Source of the DNA: Ciona savignyi
Taxonomy: Eukaryota > Chordata > Ascidiacea > Phlebobranchia > Cionidae
Length of the DNA stretch: 64,000 nucleotides
Direction: 5' to 3'
NCBI GenBank assembly: GCA_000149265.1
Contig: CH002003.1
Location: forward strand, 379,324 to 443,323
Shown in pieces: positions 55,842-64,000 of the stretch. The stretch's first letter is position 1. Each line of letters opens with the position of its first letter. The notes under the pieces were generated by a model that was not told the DNA's origin, ran no database searches, and saw nothing but the letters and a program-made list of their open reading frames with translations. Made by a program: the position numbers and the translations under genes.

Positions 55842-57050
55842 TAATGGATAAATTTCTAAACAAGAAACGAAATGTTGATGAGAACGAATTTAGTGATGGG
55901 AACATCACTAACAAATAGTTAATCAGTTTTATGTTGCAAAGTAATGCCAGGTACTACTAAGGACATTTTCCAAATTCTAAATAACTTTCTCGTAAAGAGG
56001 GGACTTATCATGAAAATCATGTATTGGCGTTTGCACCGATGGAGTTTCTTCTATGGTGGGTTTTTTAAAAGCAATTACAACACTTGTAAAGGAAAGGCAA
56101 AATCCCAACTTCATTACTACTTAGGCTTATGCTTTCTACACAGAGAGGCTTTAGTTGCAAATAACATTAGGAGATGAATTTAAAAAAGTTTTTAATCAAG
56201 TTGTAAAAATAGTTAATTTTATTAAAAGAAGGTCATTAAAGTGTCGTTCATTTGAACAAATTTGTATTGGAATGGATTCACAACACAAAAGGTTACTTTT
56301 ACACAGTTAAGTTAGGTGGCTATCTAGGGGTTAAGGTGCTCTGTCGTGTGCATGAACTCCGAGAAGAGCTGCTTTTATTTTTTGATGAAATGAAAGTTTT
56401 CAGTGAATATTTGAAATCTAAATTCTGGATTTCTAGGCTTGCGTATTTAGTAAACATATTTTAGCATCTTAATAACCAGAACAGAAGCATGCAAGGGAAA
56501 AATGAAAATATCCTAACGTCCACAAATAAGTTAAGCGCATTTCAGAAAAAACTATCAATATGGAAGAGAAATTATATAACTTAAAATGTTTCCTTCACTC
56601 GGGATCACATTTGATCATTTAACAATTTTACAAGAAATATCGAGATTTTATTTTCCGTAATTAAATGTAGACCATTCTGATTGAATTAGAAATCCTTTCA
56701 AGAAAATTCCAACTGATGCTGGATTAATATTAGCTGAAGAAGAGGAATTGGCTTCTATATCTAGTGACCAAGGATTAAAAATTAATTGCGAAGAGCTCTT
56801 ACTTGAAAAATTTTGGATTTCCATCAAAGAAGAAGACTTCAACAGCCAAGCTTTGCCCAGCAAGACCGCTCAGGAAACAGTAATTTCGTGGAAAATTCGG
56901 TAATAAAACTAATTCAATAAAATTTTAAATTTTCTATATATTTTTTAAAATTGTTTGTGTATTTAGAATAATGTTTTAATTTTCTATGTAAAGTGCGCCC
57001 TTTCGTTTCTTAATTGGTCTCTGGTACGCTCCAAAAAGATTAAGAACCAC
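55842..57050 (+). pseudogene. hAT-family transposase relic (ZBED5/FAM200-like)
   Basis: Starts MDKFLNKKRNVDENEF, then FLHREALVAN, a VVKIVNFIK-like stretch, VRWLSRG, REEL, LAYLVNIF and FQKKLSIW in the order seen in hAT transposases of the ZBED5/FAM200 type, broken by many stops and frame changes. The 3' end CCAAAAAGATTAAGAACCACT is a hAT terminus (inverse of AGTGGTTCTTAA). Its 3' 180 bp are homologous to the MITE at 41518-41864. It lies between the FB3 centre and the right-arm fragment at 57973, so it may have interrupted FB3. Confidence 0.8.
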
Positions 57051-57247
57051 TACTATATAAACAATGTGTGTGCAATATACGTATCTTTGTTAAGATTGTA
57101 TTTAAAGGTTTCGAAACCATAGAGCCCACTATAGCTCTCGGTTGCCATCGTGCGGTTGTAGGGTTGATGTACAATACATGTGCACTTAATGGTTTTGAAT
57201 ATTTGTTTATTTTATTTGCTGCATTATAACAGTGAAGTACGCTTGGT

Positions 57248-57390
57248 ACGGTCGTGTGGCCAAGTGGTCAATGTGACCAATACATATATACCGACACATA
57301 TACAAAAATGACCTAGTACCGGTATGAGTTCGAAACTTGGTTCAGCCTAGTAAAGAGCCCATCATGGGGTCGAAAACTTGGTTTAAAAAT
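57248..57390 (+). mobile_element. SINE2 plus partial second copy
   Basis: TCGTGTGGCCAAGTGGTCAATG to GAGTTCGAAACTTGGTTCAG, followed by AGCCCATCATGGGGTCGAAAAC, a second B-box half. Confidence 0.8.
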
Positions 57391-57689
57391 GGCAACGAAG
57401 AAATAGCGGGATAAATTTAAAAAAAGGAAAAAAATACAAAAGTAAAACCCCCCTTTACGGGCGGTACGGCACGCGGACCGTATGTTGCCTATGTCTGTTT
57501 TACTACTTGCCATCTATTCAAAAAGATGTGTTTGTTATGGATTACGTGTTTTGTGGAACTACTTTTTTATCGTTTGTTTTGTAGTTGTATCTTTCTTTCT
57601 TAAAGTATAGAAGTCTTTATATTGTCAGCCGTGGAAACGTGTAAAGCGTTGCACATTAGACGTGGAACAACCGGGTGCTCACCGTCGGA

Positions 57690-57803
57690 TTTGTTGGAAT
57701 GTGCTGCCCAAAGGTTGACGACAACGATTCATACTGATTTCCACTTAAAAACGGTCTTAGTGAGGGGGCCATCGTGGTTTCGAAACTTAGCCAGGTAACA
57801 AAA
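57690..57803 (+). mobile_element. SINE2, diverged
   Basis: AAAACGGTCTTAGTGAGGGGGC and GTGGTTTCGAAACTTAGCCAGG are clear; the A-box half is weak. Confidence 0.6.
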
Positions 57804-57817
57804 GCATTGGTTATCAG

Positions 57818-57972
57818 GATAGGATAGGATATTCATGTTTATCCCCGTGAATGGAAAACCTAGGGGGTTCACACACGGGCAATCGTCAGATTAATTCGCG
57901 TCCACCGTCGGGTTACCGGAGCTATTGTAGTGTGTTGTGTATGATTCACACGGTTATTTAAAATAGTAGAAC
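57818..57972 (-). mobile_element. SINE1, truncated against the foldback array
   Basis: AGGATAGGATAGGATATTCATG to ATAGTAGAACCCAATG, where the foldback repeat unit starts abruptly. Confidence 0.88.
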
Positions 57973-58535
57973 CCAATGGTAGGGGAATTCCCTTAGATTT
58001 ATTACCCAAAATTTTGGATCCTGCATATCTAGACCATATTGTCTAACAAATAACAAATTTTCATTGCGATTCCTTTAGTCCTTTTGGAAGATGTCGGCGC
58101 GACATGACATGTCTGTCACAATAATGATTTTATAACAAAAAATGTTGGGGGTATTTCCCTAGGTAGTTTTTTTTATTTCTTGTAAGTGTTATATAAGTGG
58201 CTAATGCACTTACATTCAACCAAATCTGAATTAAATTGGAGTCGCCGTTCAAGCGCTGTGCCCCCAAAAGATCATTTCTTAGAAAAAAATGCCGTTTTGG
58301 TTTTTAACGTCACAGGGAAATTCTCCAGAATTATTCACCCAAAATTTTAGTTTCTGCATATCTAAACCAGGTTTTCTAACAAATGGCAAAGTTGCATTGC
58401 GATTCCAATATTTCTTTAGGTAGATGTCGGGGCCGAATGCCATGCCTGTCAAGCGTCTGGAGAAAAAAAGAAGAAAAAACGGGAAAAATCGAACAAAAAC
58501 AATATGTGCACCATTTTATCAAATGGGGCACATTA
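57973..58535 (-). mobile_element. Foldback right-arm fragment with tip
   Basis: About one and a half inverted ~337-bp units (ATTACCCAAAATTTTGG.., GATGTCGGCGCGACATGACATG), then an A-rich tract and a degenerate tip AACAATATGTGCACCATTTTATC..GGGGCACA. Plausibly the other arm of FB3. Confidence 0.8.
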
Positions 58536-58639
58536 TTATTCGGACCTTATTTAAAGAAATTAATTAAATGGTGTTTATTAAAATGGAAAATAAATTAAAT
58601 TAAACTTATTCAAATATAATAGAAACTAAATCAACCTCA

Positions 58640-58988
58640 TTCAAACCGTTTTGATTTTTATTGTCCCAGGAGAATTCCCCTGGAATTTAACCCTAGGGAA
58701 ACTAAGAACAGGATCATATTTTAGGGTATTTAGTTCCCTAGTTCATTTTTTCAAGTGTTAAATATGTGGCTAATGTATTTACAGTCCACCAAATCTGATT
58801 ACAAGTAGAGTAGCCATTCAAACGCTATTACCAAAAAACCTGATTTTTTACAAAAAATACGGTTTTGGTTTTTAACGAGGAGAATTCCCCAGGATTTATA
58901 AATTAAAATTTAAGTTTCTGGATATCTGGACTATGTTGTCTAACAAATGACCAAGTGTCATACGATTCCATTATTTCTGGAATTCAAG
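58640..58988 (-). repeat. Additional inverted foldback unit
   Basis: A full, more diverged unit (CCAGGAGAATTCCCCTGG to TACGATTCCATTATTTCTGG) beyond the tip. It ends exactly where the GDP-fucose synthase exon region begins. Confidence 0.75.
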
Positions 58989-59156
58989 AATGGATTCATT
59001 TTTGACACTGAGAAGTCTTACGGTCAATACAAGAAAACAGCAGATAATGCAAAGTTAAAAAAATATCTAGCCGACTTCAAATTCACACCGTTTCCGATTG
59101 CGTTGAAAGAAACATGTGATTGGTTTGTTGAAAATTATAAAACGGCACGAACGTGA
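58989..59156 (+). pseudogene. GFUS: GDP-L-fucose synthase terminal exon, isolated
   Basis: Encodes NGFIFDTEKSYGQYKKTAD, NAKLKKYLADFKFTPF and ALKETCDWFVENYKTART then TGA, matching the C-terminus of GDP-L-fucose synthase (TSTA3/GFUS, the epimerase-reductase of GDP-fucose synthesis) including the FDTxKSxGQxKKTA..L signature. The frame is intact and about 56 residues long. AG at 58987-58988 is a possible acceptor, in phase 0. No other exon of this gene occurs between 47.8 and 59 kb on this strand; the upstream sequence is foldback repeat to within ~10 bp. It is therefore either a relocated exon or gene end (pseudogene) or the last exon of a gene whose other exons are displaced or lost in the gap. 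AATAAA-like sites follow at ~59455. Confidence 0.8.
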
Positions 59157-60009
59157 AAGTTGCACTCATGTTCAATCTATAAAATACCTTAAATTATACA
59201 CCATTTTGTAGATGGAAATTGGTGCAAGTGAATGTGTTTATTTTCTTTTTGCTTCTAATAGTATGTTTAGGTTAATTAGGTGCATATTTGTATTAACGTC
59301 ACTACATCATACCACACTGTTGCTTTGGTAATTTTCTTCAAATTCAATTGTTTTTCTACCTGCTTTCAATGTTGCATGATACTGGCTATACAAAAACCCC
59401 TTTTCTTCACAATAGTAGCAGCTAGCTTTTTGAAATTAAGTGAACAAATGAATAATAAATATAAAAATTGCATGCAAAAAAAATTGCTTAAAGTTGGCTG
59501 AGCTTGATTTAGCCGGCTGCCTTACGGTCTCTGGCGAGCTGCGCAGCGGAAAGTTTATAAAGTTTACTCTCCACAGAACGCCTACCAAAAATTATGGTAG
59601 CCACGATTTGTAAAGTTTAGATCTCAAAGTCTAACTCTTGATTCAACTTAGTCGTATTCTGCGTCTCATTTAATATACGGTTTATTCGCGACAAGTTACT
59701 TGATACGTTATTGTAGGTTATATTAGGTTATTATAGTGAGTTATCTTATTCAAATTTCGAATATATACGGCATTTACGAGGTGCGAGAAGTTTACGTGCG
59801 ATACGTTTCACATCTGCACGTTTTACTAACTGTGGGGAATTAGGTGGGAAAACTATGTTAACGGTTTAAACTGCAAAAATACAAAGGCCCGTACAAGGTG
59901 ATAATTACGTAACGGGTAATAATACGTGAAAGAGTCGGAAAACTTCAAACGCAAAGATAAACGACGTGAAAACACAAAATATTTTAGACATAAAATAAAT
60001 TAAAACAAA
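59157..60009. other. Intergenic, 3' of the fucose-synthase exon
   Basis: 59157-59500 is a plausible 3' UTR (AT-rich, AATAAATATAAA near 59455). The rest to 60009 shows no recognisable gene or repeat. Confidence 0.45.
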
Positions 60010-60146
60010 TTTGGATTATACGAAATGCTACACACGAACCCTGGAATTGTTACAAAAACACAAACGGGCGTTATCACACGAGCAATCGTCAGTGCCTTGC
60101 GTCCATATAACTACGTACAATTTTCATTAGGACCAGTCTCAATCAT

Positions 60147-60246
60147 GTTTTTTTTTACCGAGCCAAGTTTCGAACCGGTGATGGACCGTTTTTTGTATAA
60201 GAGTCGGTACATGTATCGGTCGCGTTAACCATTCGGCCACACGACG
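60147..60246 (-). mobile_element. SINE2 downstream of GPCR copy B
   Basis: T-run, ACCGAGCCAAGTTTCGAACC to GCGTTAACCATTCGGCCACAC. The corresponding site near copy A (~34140) lacks it: there CAGTATTAATCATGTTGGC is uninterrupted. Confidence 0.88.
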
Positions 60247-60395
60247 GAACTGTCTCATGTTGACAACGTAATATCATAAACCCTCAACAATAAACACAAA
60301 AATTAGTGACGAAGGCTACTATTCTCTGCCAAGAAACACATCGGGTACATTTTGTTTTAGCCTAACAAATTTTTTTATTAAAAATTATTTTAAGT

Positions 60396-63300
60396 TTAAA
60401 CTTCAGTCACATTTATTATGGTTTCAGCCGATTGGTAAATCGAATTACCAGAGATCGATCCTAAACTCGTCTGTCTTCGATATTTCTGTTGAAAAAATGA
60501 CAGAGTTTGTGTATTTTTTGTGCAAAGATTTGTTCGCTGTTTTTGTAAACGGTACGGGCGGTTTAAACGTGGCGATGCGGATATGGTTTGCAGAAGAATT
60601 TCGCCGATATTACTTCTTGTGGGACGTGGATTTCGGTGGGTATGGCTTGGACGGGAGCTGTAAGTTTTGCGTGACAACCTCCTGTTGTCAACACCTTTGG
60701 TAGTGGAACAGTAATCTGTAAGGAACATATCGGTCGAATAAAGCCACGGGTTGAACACACTGTTGATTGGAAATAGAATCGTCGCCGTAAATGCGTAAAC
60801 GACATCCGGTAACGCAACCCCGCCATAGCTCAAAAGGGACATTAAACATATTGGGACCCAACAGACGAAATCGGTTAATATCAAGCTTGCTATGCGGATC
60901 CAAATGGCTCGGTCTTCGCGGGAACGAACGTCGGTTTCCGGTAATCTCCAGCGTCTTGCCCGGCCATCTGTGAGGGCGATTGAATGATCAATGTTTATAC
61001 TTGTAGGTGAGCAGCCAGAATTTATCCATAGGTAGAATAGGATAGGATATTCATGTTTATCCCCGTGAATGGGAAAACCAAGGGGGTTAACAAACCGGCA
61101 ATCGTCAGACCTCGCGCGCACCTTCAGGTTACCGGAGATATTGCAGTGTGTTGTATAATTTAGACAGTTCCTTCAATTTGGTAAAACCTATTATTCCGCT
61201 GGGTTCAGGTAATGTCCATTAAATGCCTTGCCCAAGGACACAACCGACTTGCTAGCTACCAGTGTCGTTGCTGAAGCTATTACAGTGTTTGGATGGTTGG
61301 TTCCTTTATATCCTCGTGGGTGGGAAGCCAGACGTTATCCACGGGTATCGTAAGACACCTCATGCCCACAGCCGATTTGTTGGTTTTAATGTCATGCTGC
61401 TGGCACATTCATCCACACACTCAACGTAATAGTTAACTTACTTCTCATTGTTGCTCTGTATATGACGACATAACCAACAAATAGATAAACAAACAACAGC
61501 AGATCAATCAAAATGACGGAAATGGTGAAATTTGAAGACGCTTCATCTTCTTTACTGTATAAACTAAAAACAATCAGATTAGTCAGGGTAACTACAAATT
61601 ATATTTGATAGATGTCGGGCTAAGTTTTGAACCCATGATAGAATTGACAGTAAGTCATTTAAGAAGTTTTTAGATTAGTTTATGTTTTGTTTCCGCGATG
61701 AAAACACGAAGCGGGACTATTGGTAAAAATTTGGAAAACGGAAAAAAACGGCAAAACGACAGTCGTTAGAACACGTCTAAATAAGAAATAAATTATTAAA
61801 GTTCGCTATAAGTAGACGTGGCCGCTAAACCCAAAAATATGGTATGTGAATCGGTCCCATTCGGCTACACAACCGCTCTACCAATATTACCACCTAATAA
61901 CTCCCTCCTTGGTTAATTTTTAGCAGCCTTGTCCGCTCCATTTAATATTTATTTCCTTTTAATGTCGAGTTTTAACTTCTTTCCTTTTACCGTATTTTTT
62001 GTTCCTATTTTGTGCTATGTTTTATTTGCAACTATTTGGGGGGGATATGATTGAACTTAAGATAAACAAAAGTACATAAGACCCAGCAACCTTTCGGCTG
62101 ATGGCCATTCTCGTTACGAATAAGCTAACCGGCCAGACAGACTTTTCGTAACCCCTGTGGTATTTGTCTGCTTGAAAAAAAACGACTTACTTGGGCAAAC
62201 ACATGCTGTTGGAACTGTAGAAACCAACAATTTTAATCCCAGCGTCACTTGGCGCGATTGCTCCTTTGAAAAATATCTTCCTGAACGAATCCACGGGTTG
62301 GTTCGGGTCAAAGACGTAACTTGAATTTGATAGAATGTTCAAACGGTCTACCAACCTCCACATTTGCTTCAAGCTTATATTTGATGTCTTTATATACGGC
62401 TGGTAGCTAATGTATCCGCTTACGAACGTCGGTTGTAGAGATGTACTAAGTGGAAGAATTGCAAGAATCAATGCTACCAACCACAACAAAATTAATATTC
62501 CTATCAGAGTTTTAATGGACGTCGTTTCATTCCGAAACGGCCGGAGAACGCCGTGTAGCCTGTATGTTGTCATAAGCGACATTATAAGAACAGTTAATTG
62601 GCTCGAAAGCATAGCTAACACGCCGGCTAAAGAACAAACTGGGCTTGACAGCCATTCCAACTTATGTCGACAATAATTTCCAGAAAATTTGACACTTTTC
62701 GCCACCACTATACAAAGATAAAACGCCATTAAGATATCTCCAACTGATAGATTGAGGACCATAATCTTATGGCTGAGTTTAATCTTATTCGGGTTGGATG
62801 AACTTCTTCGTAGCATTATCCACAGCTCGTGGCTGGTTCTGGTGATTACCACAAGATTTCCGACGAAAGCGAGAATCATGATCACCCATATTGAGATTTG
62901 TAGAGGCAGCTCTTTTATCATGCGGTGCCCAGATGAGATGTTTCTAGCGTTCGCGGGGCATTCGTCGCCGAAATCGTCGCAGTCGAACACTCCGTCCAGA
63001 ACTTGACTTTTTCGGAGAAACGTGTTGTTATTGTCGCAGTAGAAATGCGAGGAATGACAACCTTGTTCGTCTATTCCGTTCGCACAGTTCCGATAGAAGT
63101 CGCACCTGATAATATGCGAGATATATTTAGGGTATGGATTTGTGTGTAGTACGATCGTGTGGCCGAATGGTTAACGCGAACGTTATATATACCGATTTAC
63201 ATGCAAAAAAACGGACTTAGCAACAAACCTATAATAGATTCGAAACTAAGCCAGGTAAAAAATTGATTTGTGTGTACGGTCCTGTGGCATAATGGTTAAA

Positions 63301-63965
63301 ACGCGACCGATACATATACCGACTCTTATAGCCTACCTGGTGACGAGGCCATCATGGGTTCGAAACTTGGCTCGGTAAAAAAATATAGATTTGTGTGGTG
63401 GAATGGTTAAAGCGACCTATACATATTCAGATTTTATTATAAAAGAAAACATTCCCGGTGACGAGTCAATCACGGGTTCAAAATCTATTCCGAAAAATAA
63501 ATTAAATAAGGATTTCGTTGGTCAAATATAAGTTGAATTTTTCATTATCCAAATCACATAGCTCCATGGGTTAAAACGTCGTCTTTTAGCCGAAGGGTTG
63601 CAGATTCAAAACTAGTCCTTGACTTGTCGGTTGCCTCTTTGTGTAAGGCAGTGGGTGGTTTATTAATATGGGTTCCATATAGCTCTTTTTAAATGTTCCC
63701 TTGTGTTCATGATATCAAAAGATTGTCATTTAATAGAGAAAACAAGAACAGAAAAAAAATTGCATTCTATCCTACGTTTCATAATCGGCGTCGTAGAAGC
63801 CCATTGTTACGTTGTTTGGGTCACAGGGTAATTTGAATGAGCAGTGATTTTCATTTTCTCGGTTGGCACAGTTCGGAACGCCATCACAAACTGCTTCCGA
63901 GGAGATACAGCATGCGTTGAATCGGACACGGTTGTCGGTGGTGGAATAGTACTGGCAGTACTTGG
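60396..63965 (-). CDS. LDLa-repeat GPCR, copy B (5' exons outside window)
   Basis: Paralogue of the 34.3-47.7 kb gene with identical exon structure and phases: 63776-63965, 62191-63105, 61442-61554, 60396-60967 (TAA). Exon lengths (190, 915, 113, 572) equal those of copy A. The frames are fully open and protein identity is about nine in ten. It keeps GN (TM1), NLSVGD (TM2), LMTTYR, CWVP and NPWLY. The final LDLa module has the Cys (RNCANGIDEQGC) that is Tyr in copy A. Signal peptide and outer LDLa modules lie beyond 64000. Introns share old repeats with copy A (SINE1, repeat C, SINE2 trio), so the unit arose by segmental duplication from roughly 34020/60010 rightwards. Ligand unknown; divergence is spread over loops and tail. 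Confidence 0.93.
61028..61258 (-). mobile_element. SINE1 shared with GPCR copy A
   Basis: Orthologous to the 34978-35395 copy, without the nested SINE2 and lacking the head. It lies ~60 nt upstream (gene sense) of the TM6-7 exon. Confidence 0.88.
61672..61800 (-). repeat. Dispersed repeat C, shared with copy A
   Basis: Near-identical to 36040-36170, including GATGAAAACACGAAGCGGGAC. Confidence 0.6.
63150..63497 (+). repeat. Tandem trio of SINE2 copies in GPCR copy B
   Basis: Units at ~63150-63260, 63275-63382 and 63392-63497 match 37620-37972 one for one. Confidence 0.88.
63553..63655 (+). mobile_element. SINE1-like head segment (also at 38025-38125)
   Basis: AGCTCCATGGGTTAAAACGTCG, GCCGAAGGGTTGCAGATTC and CTTGACTTGTCGGTTGCC follow the SINE1 head but lack the body. 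Conserved in both GPCR copies. Confidence 0.55.
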
Positions 63966-64000
63966 CTGTCTCTGTGGGTAATTCAATATGGATAGGATAA

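Noticed and set aside
55944-56464. Two short frames as separate host genes
   Set aside because: They are pieces of one hAT transposase relic in shifting frames.

Overview
The window is eukaryotic, AT-rich, intron-rich and very repeat-rich, and it best fits a solitary ascidian tunicate of the Ciona type. Three things point there: a perfect copy of the 16-nt Ciona trans-spliced leader followed by GT (12688-12703), a type II membrane astacin with thrombospondin type-1 repeats of the kind known from Ciona sperm, and LDLa-bearing relaxin-receptor-like GPCRs. All gene models were built by hand by joining exons with compatible phases and splice signals.

Layout. 1-6.9 kb: the last six exons of kynureninase (+); one intron holds a minisatellite made of copies of its own 3' splice site, and one exon has a one-base insertion. 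9.4 kb: an intronless selenoprotein W homologue (+) with Cys in place of Sec. 12.0-14.3 kb: a complete four-exon secreted protein (-) joining an H-type and a C-type lectin domain, with the spliced-leader sequence antisense in one intron. 16.7-31.9 kb: a complete 15-exon, 771-residue type II membrane metalloprotease (-): basic cytoplasmic tail, TM, Cys-rich stem, astacin domain, three TSP1 repeats, three FG-GAP/VCBS-like repeats. 34.3-47.7 kb: a complete 887-residue GPCR (-) with about seven LDLa modules and a relaxin-receptor-like 7TM but no leucine-rich repeats; an 8-kb intron contains a dead BEL/Pao retrotransposon that itself carries a hAT MITE. 48.4-59.0 kb: large foldback-like elements whose inverted arms are tandem arrays of a ~337-bp unit, one broken by the 100-N assembly gap. 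Abutting them is an isolated terminal exon of GDP-L-fucose synthase (+, 59.0 kb). 60.4-64.0 kb: a second, closely related copy of the GPCR, cut by the window end.

Two SINE families dominate the rest. SINE1 (~290 bp, tRNA-like head, (TATCC)n tail) is present in about 40 copies; SINE2 (~110 bp, tRNA-Ser-like, A-rich tail) in about 17. SINE1 tails repeatedly sit in sense orientation just upstream of exons and in two cases form the splice acceptor itself. hAT MITEs, minisatellites and a third dispersed ~120-bp repeat make up much of the remainder. The genes do not form an operon; they are independent loci in a transposon-shaped region. The clearest biology is (i) the duplicated LDLa-GPCR, (ii) the membrane astacin, (iii) the foldback/satellite elements and (iv) repeat-derived splice sites.
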